64,000 bases of DNA, taken from assembly GCF_965230735.1 (NCBI RefSeq), contig NZ_OZ246016.1:3782001-3846000 (forward strand), in the 5' to 3' direction. Made by a program: the position numbers and the translations under genes. The stretch is from Motiliproteus sp965230735 (GTDB lineage Bacteria; Pseudomonadota; Gammaproteobacteria; Pseudomonadales; Balneatricaceae). Positions 25,940 to 34,041 of this stretch are shown here, in pieces (position 1 is the stretch's first letter; every line of letters starts with the position of its first letter). Under the pieces are notes generated by a model. That model did no database searches. It saw nothing but the letters and a program-made list of their open reading frames with translations, and had not been told where the DNA came from.

Positions 25940-27352
25940 TTAACGACCGTAACGGTCTTCCAGCCTGACAATATCATCCTCACCGAGATAGCTACCGGTC
26001 TGGACTTCAATCAGATCAAGCGGAATCTTACCGGGATTCTCTAGGCGATGGACCTCACCGATCGGGATATAAGTGGATTGATTCTCGCTGACCAGGAAGG
26101 TCTTCTCGCCACAGGTAACTCGTGCTGTACCATTAACTACAATCCAATGCTCGGCCCGGTGGTGGTGTTTCTGCAACGATAGCTGCTCACCTGGCTTGAC
26201 CCGGATATGTTTAACCTGAAACCGTTCACCCTGATCGATCGACTCGTAACTACCCCAAGGGCGGTAAACGCATTTTTGGTCGGTAGCCTCTGCCCGATTC
26301 TGTTGTTTTAGCTGACTAACAATTGCTTTGACATCCTGTACTCGATCCTTGGCTGCCACCAGCAACGCATCGGCCGTTTCAACTACAACCAGAGAATCGA
26401 CCCCAACAGCGGCCACCAAGCGATCGGTACTGGATAGGTAGCTATCGCTAACATCATGGGTTAACACATCGCCTCGGCAGACATTTCCCGCCGTATCCTT
26501 AGCTGTAACATCCCACAGCGATGACCAGGAACCGACATCGCTCCATCCCGCATCCAACGGCACCATCACCGCCCGATCGGTCTTCTCCATCACCGCGTAA
26601 TCGATCGAGATGTCCGGGCTACGCTTGAAAGCCTCTTCATCTAGGCGGATAAAATCCAGATCCGGATGCTCGCTAGCCAACGCCTGACGGCAAGCTTCCA
26701 GCACCTCGGGTTGAAATTTCTTCAGTTCTTCCAGATAGGCCGATGCCCGGAACAGAAACATGCCGCTATTCCAGAAATAACAGCCAGCATCGAGATAGGA
26801 CTGTGCCGTCTCACGATCCGGCTTCTCAACAAAGGCTTCTACCGATCGAGAAACCACTCCCTCGCCAGCTTTGATATAACCGTAACCAGTCTCCGGCTGA
26901 GTTGGCACGATACCAAAAGTCACCAGCCCCCCTTCAACCGCCACAGCCCTGGCCTGATCAACAGCGCTATGGAAAGCGTCATGGTCCAGAATCACATGGT
27001 CGGCAGCCAGCACCAGCAAAAGAGGGTCTTTACCGTCCTTAATCGCATGCAACGCCGCCAATGCAACCGCCGGCGCTGTATTACGCCCGACTGGTTCCAA
27101 AATGATCCCACTTGGCTTATGACCCTCAGTCCGAAACTGCTCGGCCACGAGAAAGCGGTGGGACTCATTACAAATCACCAAGGGGGCTGCCAAACTTTCC
27201 AAGCCATCCAGACGAGCCGCGGTATCTTGAATCATCGTGGTTTCATTGACCAACGGCAGAAACTGCTTTGGACAGTGGCCACGGGAGGCAGGCCATAGAC
27301 GGGTTCCAGACCCGCCGGACATGATGACCGGCACTAATTGCTGACTATCCAT
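25940..27352 (-). CDS. manC: Mannose-1-P guanylyltransferase / mannose-6-P isomerase
   Basis: A 470-aa bifunctional type II PMI-GMP enzyme. The N-terminal nucleotidyltransferase has MSGGSGTRLWPASR and FVEKPD. The C-terminal cupin isomerase has RPWGSYE, the QLSLQKHHHRAEHWIVV metal-site region and HRLENPG. It makes GDP-mannose from mannose-6-P. No GMD, GDP-fucose or rhamnose gene is in view, so GDP-mannose itself or genes elsewhere use the product. It is the last gene of the minus-strand polysaccharide cluster, 65 nt after wcaJ. Confidence 0.94.
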   Translation of the reverse strand: MDSQQLVPVIMSGGSGTRLWPASRGHCPKQFLPLVNETTMIQDTAARLDGLESLAAPLVICNESHRFLVAEQFRTEGHKPSGIILEPVGRNTAPAVALAALHAIKDGKDPLLLVLAADHVILDHDAFHSAVDQARAVAVEGGLVTFGIVPTQPETGYGYIKAGEGVVSRSVEAFVEKPDRETAQSYLDAGCYFWNSGMFLFRASAYLEELKKFQPEVLEACRQALASEHPDLDFIRLDEEAFKRSPDISIDYAVMEKTDRAVMVPLDAGWSDVGSWSSLWDVTAKDTAGNVCRGDVLTHDVSDSYLSSTDRLVAAVGVDSLVVVETADALLVAAKDRVQDVKAIVSQLKQQNRAEATDQKCVYRPWGSYESIDQGERFQVKHIRVKPGEQLSLQKHHHRAEHWIVVNGTARVTCGEKTFLVSENQSTYIPIGEVHRLENPGKIPLDLIEVQTGSYLGEDDIVRLEDRYGR

Positions 27353-27417
27353 TTGTTGCGCGATCCTCTGATATGGTTAGAAACCTACGCGCTCCAGTGT
27401 AGTCAAAACCAACGCCC

Positions 27418-28827
27418 CTAGTACGCATTCTTATGCACAAAGCCTTTGAAAATAGTCAAAAAGATTATTTTCAAATCAAACCAGAGCGACCAGTTTTCGA
27501 TGTAGTAAAGGTCGTATTCAACCCGTTTCTCCATCTTATCCAGTGTATCCGTTTCGCCCCGCCAACCGTTTATTTGCGCCCAACCCGTAATACCTGGCTT
27601 AACCAGATGGCGCTTCATGTAGCCGCCAATTAAGCCTTTGTACTGTTCATTATGAGCCACCGCATGGGGACGGGGACCAACAATCGACATACGTCCCTGA
27701 AGCACATTAAAAAACTGCGGCAATTCATCTAAGGATGTGCGTCTTAAAAAGGCGCCCAGAGGAGTGATACGAGAGTCGTTCTTCTGCGCCTGCTTCACTA
27801 CAGCACCGTTATCCTGGGCAGTCATGGATCGAAATTTGTAGACTTTGATCTCTTCTCCATTGATACCGTAACGACGCTGCTTGAAGATAACCGGCCCCGA
27901 TGAAGTCAATTTGATCGCACCTGCGATTACCGCTAATACAGGACTGATAAGCAACAGGATAATCGCGGATAGCACTCGGTCTTCAATCCCTTTAAGTACC
28001 CGATGTATTCCATCCATCGGAGATGCGGATAGATCGATTACCGGAAGGCCGGCGATCTCAGACACAGAATGATTGATCAACTGGAAGCCGAAAATATCCG
28101 GAACAAAGCGTAGATCGACCGGAACATCGTCCAAAGATTCAAAAAGAGCCCGCATGCGCTGCTCATCTTCAAGCGGCAGGCAGATCCAGACCTGATCAAT
28201 TTTCTTCTGTCTTACATAATCAGGGCAGGAGTCGAGGCCTCCGAGTACCGGGAGGTCGCTAAGAAAGGCATTTAACATTGGTTGGAGATCATCGGTGAAA
28301 AAACCCGCAACCTGTAGTCCTGTCCAATTCTCGGATAGCAAAGTTGTTGCCACCCGTTGCCCTAATTCATCAGATCCAACAATGACAATCCTACGGATAT
28401 TGAGACCATTCTCCCGTATATACCCCAAGAACCCACGCATCAAAAAACGGGACACGACAAGCCAGGCTAATCCAATGGTGTACCAGAGCCCAAACCAAAG
28501 TCGCGAGTACTCTTCTGATGTTTTGGTAAGTACAGCCAACATGGCCAGCACTGCAAATAGCGAAGTCCAGCCCAAAAACAAAGCCCGCGCCTCCTCCATC
28601 TTGGTTGCGCCGCGCCAAGTCCTGTATATGGAAAAGAATGGGTAAACAGTAAAAGATGCAAAAGAAGCAACCACAACCGCTACGGTGTAGTCATGGTGAA
28701 AGGTACTGGTTCCAATTGCCAAACCCATAGCAACCCAGCAACTGAGCACAAGCACAAACCAATCAAGTCCACGAAGGGTCCACATCAAAGTGTGAGAGTG
28801 CTCTTTAAGGAAACCCGAGTATTTCAT
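27418..28827 (-). CDS. wcaJ: Undecaprenyl-phosphate glucose phosphotransferase (WcaJ type)
   Basis: A 469-aa polyprenyl-phosphate hexose-1-phosphate transferase. Four N-terminal membrane helices, a CoA-binding-like cytosolic domain (IVIVGSDELGQRVA), a fifth hydrophobic helix (LSAIILLLISPVLAVIAGAI), then the catalytic domain with KFRSM, TSLDELPQFFNVLQG and VGPRPHA. It loads glucose- or galactose-1-P on the lipid carrier and so starts the repeat unit. It is now separated from the rest of the cluster by an IS3-family insertion 180 bp upstream, so it and manC may rely on their own promoter. Confidence 0.93.
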   Translation of the reverse strand: MKYSGFLKEHSHTLMWTLRGLDWFVLVLSCWVAMGLAIGTSTFHHDYTVAVVVASFASFTVYPFFSIYRTWRGATKMEEARALFLGWTSLFAVLAMLAVLTKTSEEYSRLWFGLWYTIGLAWLVVSRFLMRGFLGYIRENGLNIRRIVIVGSDELGQRVATTLLSENWTGLQVAGFFTDDLQPMLNAFLSDLPVLGGLDSCPDYVRQKKIDQVWICLPLEDEQRMRALFESLDDVPVDLRFVPDIFGFQLINHSVSEIAGLPVIDLSASPMDGIHRVLKGIEDRVLSAIILLLISPVLAVIAGAIKLTSSGPVIFKQRRYGINGEEIKVYKFRSMTAQDNGAVVKQAQKNDSRITPLGAFLRRTSLDELPQFFNVLQGRMSIVGPRPHAVAHNEQYKGLIGGYMKRHLVKPGITGWAQINGWRGETDTLDKMEKRVEYDLYYIENWSLWFDLKIIFLTIFKGFVHKNAY

Positions 28828-29006
28828 GTGGTGTCAGACAGTCCCATTGTCATAGTAAGAAGCGCGCATTATGTCGGATCAGCATATCAGCGTACAGTGC
28901 TTGATAGGGGCAACAGGCTTGGCGAACCTGCCCTATTCCCCACCTTATCCGTTCTAACAAGAAGGAGCTGAAAGCTATGTACACAAGTAGGTTTGTGACG
29001 ACCAAT

Positions 29007-29032
29007 TGTAGTGGTCAAGTAAAACTGGCCAC
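29007..29032. repeat. IS3-family terminal inverted repeat, left
   Basis: Begins TGTAGTGG and ends TGGCCAC; matches the right end at about 19 of 26 positions in inverted orientation. Confidence 0.9.
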
Positions 29033-29896
29033 GGATTTGTACGCATTCCAGTAGTTTTTCTCTGTCATATTCGGCGGCAACATATCGCTGTGTTGATGCG
29101 GCCGGACCTGGCTGTAATAGCCAATCAAGTAATCAGTAATCGACTGCTTGGCTTGAGCAAATGAGGTGTAGCCAGTTTCGGGTATCCACTCCGTTTTCAG
29201 GCTGCGGAAGAAGCGTTCCATTGGCGCGTTATCCCAACAGTTTCCTCTTCGACTCATGCTCTGCTGGATCTGGTAGCGCCATAGGTGCTGCCTGAACCGC
29301 AAGCTGGTGTATTGAACACCTTGGTCGCTGTGGAACATCAGATCCTTCGGCCTTCCTCTCGATTCATACGCCATCATCAACGCCTTACTTGTCAGCTTGC
29401 TATCAGCTTTTAGCGATAGCGCCCAGCCGACTGGCCTGCGGGCATAAAGATCCAGTACGACCGCCAGGTAAGCCCAACGCTCTCCAGTCCAGACATAGGT
29501 GATGTCGCCACACCAAACCTGGTTAGGTTTGCCGACCACGAACTGTCGATCTAGTGCGTTCGGGATTGCCACATGAAGCTTATCGGCTCGCTTATACGCA
29601 TGTTTTGGCAGCTGGTTGCTCACGAGGCGTAACTCCTTCATCAGCTTGCTTGCAACATAACGGCTGAGTGCCACGCCTCGCTGAGTGACGATGCTGGCCA
29701 CTGTTCTTGCTCCGGCAGACCCTCCGCTCAACTGATGGGCGGCTCGCACCATCAGTTTAAGCTTGCGACGATAAGGGTTATCGCTTCGAGGCTGGCTGCG
29801 CCAGTACTTGTAACTGCTGCGCTGAATATCGAAGATCTGGCACAGCTGTTTGATCGGATAGCTCTCTTGAAGACGCTGAATTATCGAATATTTTTC
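29015..29896 (-). CDS. IS3-family transposase OrfB (DDE integrase)
   Basis: The catalytic part of the transposase. The rve core contains VWCGDITYVWTGERWAYLAVVLDLY (first Asp), LMFHSDQGVQYTS (second Asp) and SRRGNCWDNAPMERFFRSLKTEW (Glu), a full DDE triad. Upstream of the ATG at 29752 the same frame continues to orfA (IQRLQESYPIKQLCQIF, an HTH_21-type region), so it is normally made as an OrfAB fusion by -1 frameshifting near 29890-29898, where the mRNA reads CTGAAAAATA. The five-A run is a weaker slip site than the A6G of many IS3 members. Confidence 0.9.
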   Translation of the reverse strand, partial: EKYSIIQRLQESYPIKQLCQIFDIQRSSYKYWRSQPRSDNPYRRKLKLMVRAAHQLSGGSAGARTVASIVTQRGVALSRYVASKLMKELRLVSNQLPKHAYKRADKLHVAIPNALDRQFVVGKPNQVWCGDITYVWTGERWAYLAVVLDLYARRPVGWALSLKADSKLTSKALMMAYESRGRPKDLMFHSDQGVQYTSLRFRQHLWRYQIQQSMSRRGNCWDNAPMERFFRSLKTEWIPETGYTSFAQAKQSITDYLIGYYSQVRPHQHSDMLPPNMTEKNYWNAYKSVASFT

Positions 29897-30192
29897 AGCT
29901 CGTCTGACATCAAGAGAGCCAAGCCCTTTTTTAGAATCTCTTTCTCCGTCTCTGCGCGTTTGAGCTGTCTCTCTAGCTCCCTTATACGACGCTGCTCCGG
30001 GGTCATCGGCGCGGCTTTCGGACTGTCCCCGCTACGCTCCTGTTTGAGTTGACGTACCCACTTCTCCATTGAGGAGCGACTGACGTTCATCGCCTCACAA
30101 GCTTCGCGGATGGTGTAGCCGTGGTCGATAACCAGTTGAGCTGATTCGAGACGGAATTCGGGGCTGAAGTTAGGTCGAGATTTTCGGGTCAT
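29881..30192 (-). CDS. IS3-family transposase OrfA
   Basis: A 103-aa DNA-binding subunit. HTH_Tnp_1 reads RPNFSPEFRLESAQLVIDHGYTIREACEAMNVSRSSMEKWVRQLKQE. A C-terminal leucine-zipper-like helix (IRELERQLKRAETEKEILKKGLALL) follows. Its 3' end overlaps the -1 frame of orfB, allowing the programmed fusion. Confidence 0.9.
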   Translation of the reverse strand: MTRKSRPNFSPEFRLESAQLVIDHGYTIREACEAMNVSRSSMEKWVRQLKQERSGDSPKAAPMTPEQRRIRELERQLKRAETEKEILKKGLALLMSDELKNIR

Positions 30193-30237
30193 TGGATCAC
30201 CTGTTGTTGAAGAGGTGATGCTATCACCTCTATTCAG

Positions 30238-30263
30238 GTGGCCAAATTCACTATGCCACTACA
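30238..30263. repeat. IS3-family terminal inverted repeat, right
   Basis: On the minus strand it begins TGTAGTGG and ends TGGCCAC, mirroring the left end; the element stops at 30263. Confidence 0.9.
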
Positions 30264-30290
30264 TACCCATGACCATCAAAAGGCCGAAAG

Positions 30291-31046
30291 TCATCCTAAT
30301 TTTTGGGTAATCCACTCTTTCAGCAATAGCCACGCAAACTGACTGTTGGTGACAAGGTAACGCTTCCACATCCGACGTGGTTCTTGAATAACGCGATAGA
30401 GCCACTCCAAGCCATAGCGCTGCATCCAAACAGGCGCGCGCTTGACCTTGCCGGCGACCACATCAAAGGTACCACCGACACCCATCACAAAATCGACGCC
30501 GAGCTGATCTTTCCATCGGTTGATAAAGTTTTCTTTCTTAGGCGAAGTAATCGCAACAAACAGCAGTCGAGCACCAGACTCACGGATCTGGTTCACTACT
30601 GTTTCTTCATCATCCCAGAAGTAACCGTGGTGACAGCCAGCTACATCAAGACCGGGATACAAAGCCTGTACACGCAAACTAGTTTCAGCAACGATCGATT
30701 CTTCCGCACCCAACAAAAATACTGAAAACCCCTTCTCGGCGCTCATGGCCAACAGGTTATGAAACAGGTCCACACCTGCAACGCGCTCAGGCACATTATG
30801 ACCGAGAGATCTAGCCCCTAGCACAACGCCCATACCATCGATATTGATGATGTCGCACTCACGCACAGATTGATCGAGTGCAGCATCCTTGCGCATGTTA
30901 ACCACTTTGGCCACATTCACGACCACATGCTGGGTGAAACGACGCTCAGATATAGACTGAGCAATGTGCTTTACTGTCTCCTCCATACTGGCCACATCCA
31001 TTGGGCAGCCCATCATACATATTCTGTTCATTGAGATTTTTAACAT
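30291..31046 (-). CDS. WecG/TagA/CpsF-family glycosyltransferase
   Basis: A 251-aa GT26 enzyme with VVVNVAKVVNMRKDAALDQSV, INIDGMGVVLGAR, the FLLGAEESIV nucleotide-site loop, LLFVAITSPKKENFI and VMGVGGTFDVVAGKVKRAPVWMQRYGLEWLYRVIQEPRRM. WecG adds ManNAcA and TagA adds ManNAc to a lipid-linked sugar. Because wecB and wecC are in the same cluster, UDP-ManNAcA is the likely donor here. The ATG at 31046 overlaps the asnB TGA by one base with AAGGAG upstream; a GTG eight codons earlier is less likely. Confidence 0.9.
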   Translation of the reverse strand: MLKISMNRICMMGCPMDVASMEETVKHIAQSISERRFTQHVVVNVAKVVNMRKDAALDQSVRECDIINIDGMGVVLGARSLGHNVPERVAGVDLFHNLLAMSAEKGFSVFLLGAEESIVAETSLRVQALYPGLDVAGCHHGYFWDDEETVVNQIRESGARLLFVAITSPKKENFINRWKDQLGVDFVMGVGGTFDVVAGKVKRAPVWMQRYGLEWLYRVIQEPRRMWKRYLVTNSQFAWLLLKEWITQKLG

Positions 31047-32899
31047 CAGACTATGTGCTCCTTGCGCCACAGAGCAAGCATCAATAACGCGAAAACTTGC
31101 CGACTCCGGTCAGGTTTCCCTGCAATGTGCTGATGCCAAATAGCTTTAACACCATCACGACAGAGCAGCCCATCAAGCCCTTCAACAAGCAAGGGTTCCA
31201 GCCAATCTCGCCACTCATGGCAGGACCAACGCCTAAACGGTACTTGAAAGCCTTTTTTGGGCCTGTGAACAATCTCTGAAGGCAAATAACGCTCAGCCAT
31301 AGCTTTATGAATAATCTTGGACTGCCGCCATTTAATGCGGTATTCGATGGGAAGTGACTCAACAAAAGCAACCAATTCCGTATCCAACATAGGGACACGA
31401 GCCTCAAGCGAAAAGGCCATTGATGTCTTATCGCCGTAAAGCAGAAGGTCGTCCGCTAGGTTCATCCGCGTATCAAGTCGCATCATATTCTCGACGCTAG
31501 ATAGGCTTGAGTTACCAAACCACTGCATCCAATTCTCAATTTGATGGGAAACGCCACCATCATGCGCCTTTCCGGTTAGTAAGTGCCGCTCTTCTGAAGT
31601 GAATAAAGATGCAGCCTCTATGATTTGTTCAACCGGATTACTCTTTGAAAGTGACCTAAAGCCTCGCTCTAAAGACTCCGGTTTACCCAGCCAACGAGAC
31701 AGCGCAAAATTAGCCCCGCTCCAGAATAGCGGCAAACCAAACCGCCTACGAACCAGCTCAACTTGGTAACGTTTATACCCACCCCATGGCTCGTCCGTTC
31801 CTTGCCCAGTCAAGACAACAGTAACCTCTTTCCTAGCGTGCTGAACAAGTTGCCACATGGGCATAATCGAAGTTGTACCCAAAGGCTCTTCAATACTTTT
31901 CGCAATAGCAGGCAAAGACGACATCATTTGCTCAGGGGTGATATGTACCTGACTGAATGGCAAATCAAGCACTTTCGCCGTATGAGCAGCGTCATCTATT
32001 TCACACTCCTCATGCCCTTGACCAAAACCAACAGTAAAACAAGGCGGAGAGGAACCAGCCTCCTTAGCCATCGCTGCGACAAGAGCTGAATCGATCCCAC
32101 CAGACAAAAGAACACCAACCGGTACGTCAGAAAGAAGCTGTCTACTAACCGCATCGAAAAGCTTTTGCTGATAAACACTAACAGCTTCATCAAAGGAGCC
32201 TCTAAACCTAGTAGACTGAGGCTGAACATAGGGACGTGTATTAGATTTACGGCTACTGACATCAACACACATTACATGACCGGGAGGAAGTCGTTTAATG
32301 CCATCCCATAAAGTCAAAGGGGAAGGAACGTACCGCAGTGTTAAGAACTGCTGCAAGCCTGAAATAGAAACATTTGGTTGTGCCCCCCCCAAATCAGAAG
32401 AGATTCTTTTTAAAGCCCGAACTTCAGAAGAGAATGCAAAGCACTCTTGAGACTCTGAGTAGTAAAGCGGCTTGATACCATATGGGTCTCTAGCCAAATA
32501 CAGTTTATTCTCTAAGGTATCAAATGCAGCAAAAGCAAACATACCGTTGAGATCAGCCAAAGCCTTATAAATACCATGGGCAGAAATCAATTCTACTAGC
32601 GTTTCTGTATCTGAATGCCCTTTAAAAGGTTCGACAAGGGTGCTTCTTAAAGATAAGTGATTGTAAATTTCGCCATTGAATGTCAACCACCAGCGCCCAT
32701 CTTTACTCTGCATTGGCTGGTGGCCATGTGTGGATAAGTCTAGAATTGCAAGCCTAGTATGCCCAATCCAGACGTGCTTGTTCGCGATACTGAAGCTCTG
32801 TGCACCCTGCCCATCAGGGCCACGATGATGAAGACTCTCCAAAAGCTCACTGACTGCCGTTACTACATCGGAAGAAATAGTCCCTATTATTCCACACAT
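31046..32899 (-). CDS. asnB: Glutamine-hydrolysing asparagine-synthase-like amidotransferase
   Basis: A 617-aa enzyme. The start is set so that the nucleophile is Cys2 (MCGIIG). The N-terminal glutaminase domain has HHRGPDGQG and FNGEIYN; the C-terminal ATP-pyrophosphatase has LLSGGIDSALVAA. In O-antigen and capsule clusters AsnB relatives such as WbpS and WbmI amidate uronic acids rather than aspartate. With WecC making ManNAcA here, amidation of that uronate is the best guess. It overlaps the upstream VpsJ-like gene by 13 nt and the downstream wecG-like gene by 1 nt. Confidence 0.9.
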   Translation of the reverse strand: MCGIIGTISSDVVTAVSELLESLHHRGPDGQGAQSFSIANKHVWIGHTRLAILDLSTHGHQPMQSKDGRWWLTFNGEIYNHLSLRSTLVEPFKGHSDTETLVELISAHGIYKALADLNGMFAFAAFDTLENKLYLARDPYGIKPLYYSESQECFAFSSEVRALKRISSDLGGAQPNVSISGLQQFLTLRYVPSPLTLWDGIKRLPPGHVMCVDVSSRKSNTRPYVQPQSTRFRGSFDEAVSVYQQKLFDAVSRQLLSDVPVGVLLSGGIDSALVAAMAKEAGSSPPCFTVGFGQGHEECEIDDAAHTAKVLDLPFSQVHITPEQMMSSLPAIAKSIEEPLGTTSIMPMWQLVQHARKEVTVVLTGQGTDEPWGGYKRYQVELVRRRFGLPLFWSGANFALSRWLGKPESLERGFRSLSKSNPVEQIIEAASLFTSEERHLLTGKAHDGGVSHQIENWMQWFGNSSLSSVENMMRLDTRMNLADDLLLYGDKTSMAFSLEARVPMLDTELVAFVESLPIEYRIKWRQSKIIHKAMAERYLPSEIVHRPKKGFQVPFRRWSCHEWRDWLEPLLVEGLDGLLCRDGVKAIWHQHIAGKPDRSRQVFALLMLALWRKEHIV

Positions 32900-34041
32900 G
32901 ATACGCAACTATCCTTAGAAATTTGTTCTAAACGTGACCGTTGATATATGAAAGGAGCTATCCCCCAGCGTATAAAGTTACGCCCCCACTTTAACCCAAA
33001 CATATCAATTCTTGAGAACCAATCATCCTCTCTACGAAAGACAGCCTCAACATGCTTAGCAAAGAGAGCCGCTTCATCATATAGCTTCAAGTCAATCAGT
33101 AACCCTAAGTATTCAGCCTGGTCATAAATATCCCATTTGAATGGATCTTTGATATCTCGAGATACAAAACGCTTACAAAGCATTGAATTCTCATCAAACA
33201 TGTTTTCCTTGAGGAACCTAAAGCCTCTGTCAATAGAGAGAAAGACCCTATCATTAAGACTGGGCATTATATTTCTTACTTTAATTAAATTCTTCAATAC
33301 GAAGCAAGAGTGAAAACAATCGATGAAGTTTCCCTCAGCATCATCTGAGTAATAAAACCAAGACCCATCATCTTCTTGATTTAGCAGTATCCAATTGATG
33401 ATTTTTTCTGCTTTGGCTTGACAATAAGCCCGACGATCCTCAGCACCATATGTTGCATGCAAGCAATACAAATATGCTGCATAAGCGTTAGCATTGACAA
33501 CTATTCGCTCTTCCTTGACGGGCGCATACGAAAGAGCCAAATGAGACTCTCCATCTTCCATCACCTCAAGACTCTCTATAAAATGGAAAGAGTTGAAAAA
33601 CATCTCATAGGAATTAACATCATTGGTTTTCAAATAACATTGTAAGCAAACTTCTACAAAATAAGGAGTATGGGTAATAAAAGAGACACTCTCATCATAC
33701 AATCCGTTCTTAGACATCCAGCAAAAACCCAAACCGACAGACGGGGCAGACGGTTTTATCTTAAAGCAGTCACAAAACCATCGAATTGCCGAAGGGTAAT
33801 TAATATCAGGCTGGGCTCCGATTAGGAGGCAAGATGAAATAGGGTAAGATTTTTTCCTAACCCTAAATATCCTTCTTGATAGCTCTGGAACAAGCCAGTC
33901 AACAACACCGATAATAATACATAGCAAACGCCCTACCAAGAGCCCCTTATAGAACCTCTCCCTAGCCCATACACCTATTTTTGTAGACCATAGATCGTAG
34001 GGATCATAACTTCTTACGGTATAACTAATTTTCTCTGACAT
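32887..34041 (-). CDS. VpsJ-like alpha/alpha-toroid polysaccharide protein
   Basis: A 384-aa protein with little close similarity that I can name. It is rich in paired helices, and ILLNQEDDGSWFYY near the middle is the QxxDGSW turn of (alpha/alpha)6 toroids (terpene-cyclase, prenyltransferase and glycan-active folds). FHSCFVLKNLIK and FKWDIYDQAEYLGLLIDL fit repeated helical hairpins. Proteins of this kind are annotated VpsJ in Vibrio exopolysaccharide loci; whether they cut, trim or modify glycan is unknown. A hydrophobic segment near residues 35-50 may anchor it. ATG 34041 is used; the ORF extends to 34116 without support. It overlaps wzy by 17 nt. Confidence 0.65.
   Translation of the reverse strand: MSEKISYTVRSYDPYDLWSTKIGVWARERFYKGLLVGRLLCIIIGVVDWLVPELSRRIFRVRKKSYPISSCLLIGAQPDINYPSAIRWFCDCFKIKPSAPSVGLGFCWMSKNGLYDESVSFITHTPYFVEVCLQCYLKTNDVNSYEMFFNSFHFIESLEVMEDGESHLALSYAPVKEERIVVNANAYAAYLYCLHATYGAEDRRAYCQAKAEKIINWILLNQEDDGSWFYYSDDAEGNFIDCFHSCFVLKNLIKVRNIMPSLNDRVFLSIDRGFRFLKENMFDENSMLCKRFVSRDIKDPFKWDIYDQAEYLGLLIDLKLYDEAALFAKHVEAVFRREDDWFSRIDMFGLKWGRNFIRWGIAPFIYQRSRLEQISKDSCVSCVE

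Larger units (their letters stand above)
29007..30263 (-). mobile_element. IS3-family insertion sequence, 1257 bp
   Basis: The element is bounded by 26-bp imperfect inverted repeats (29007-29032 and 30238-30263), both TGTAGTGG...AGT-AA...TGGCCAC read inward. It encodes orfA and a -1-frame orfB with a complete DDE set, so it looks intact. No target duplication of 3-4 bp is obvious at the borders (CAAT left, TACC right). It lies between the WecG-like gene and wcaJ, in an intergenic site, reading in the same direction as the cluster. Confidence 0.93.
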
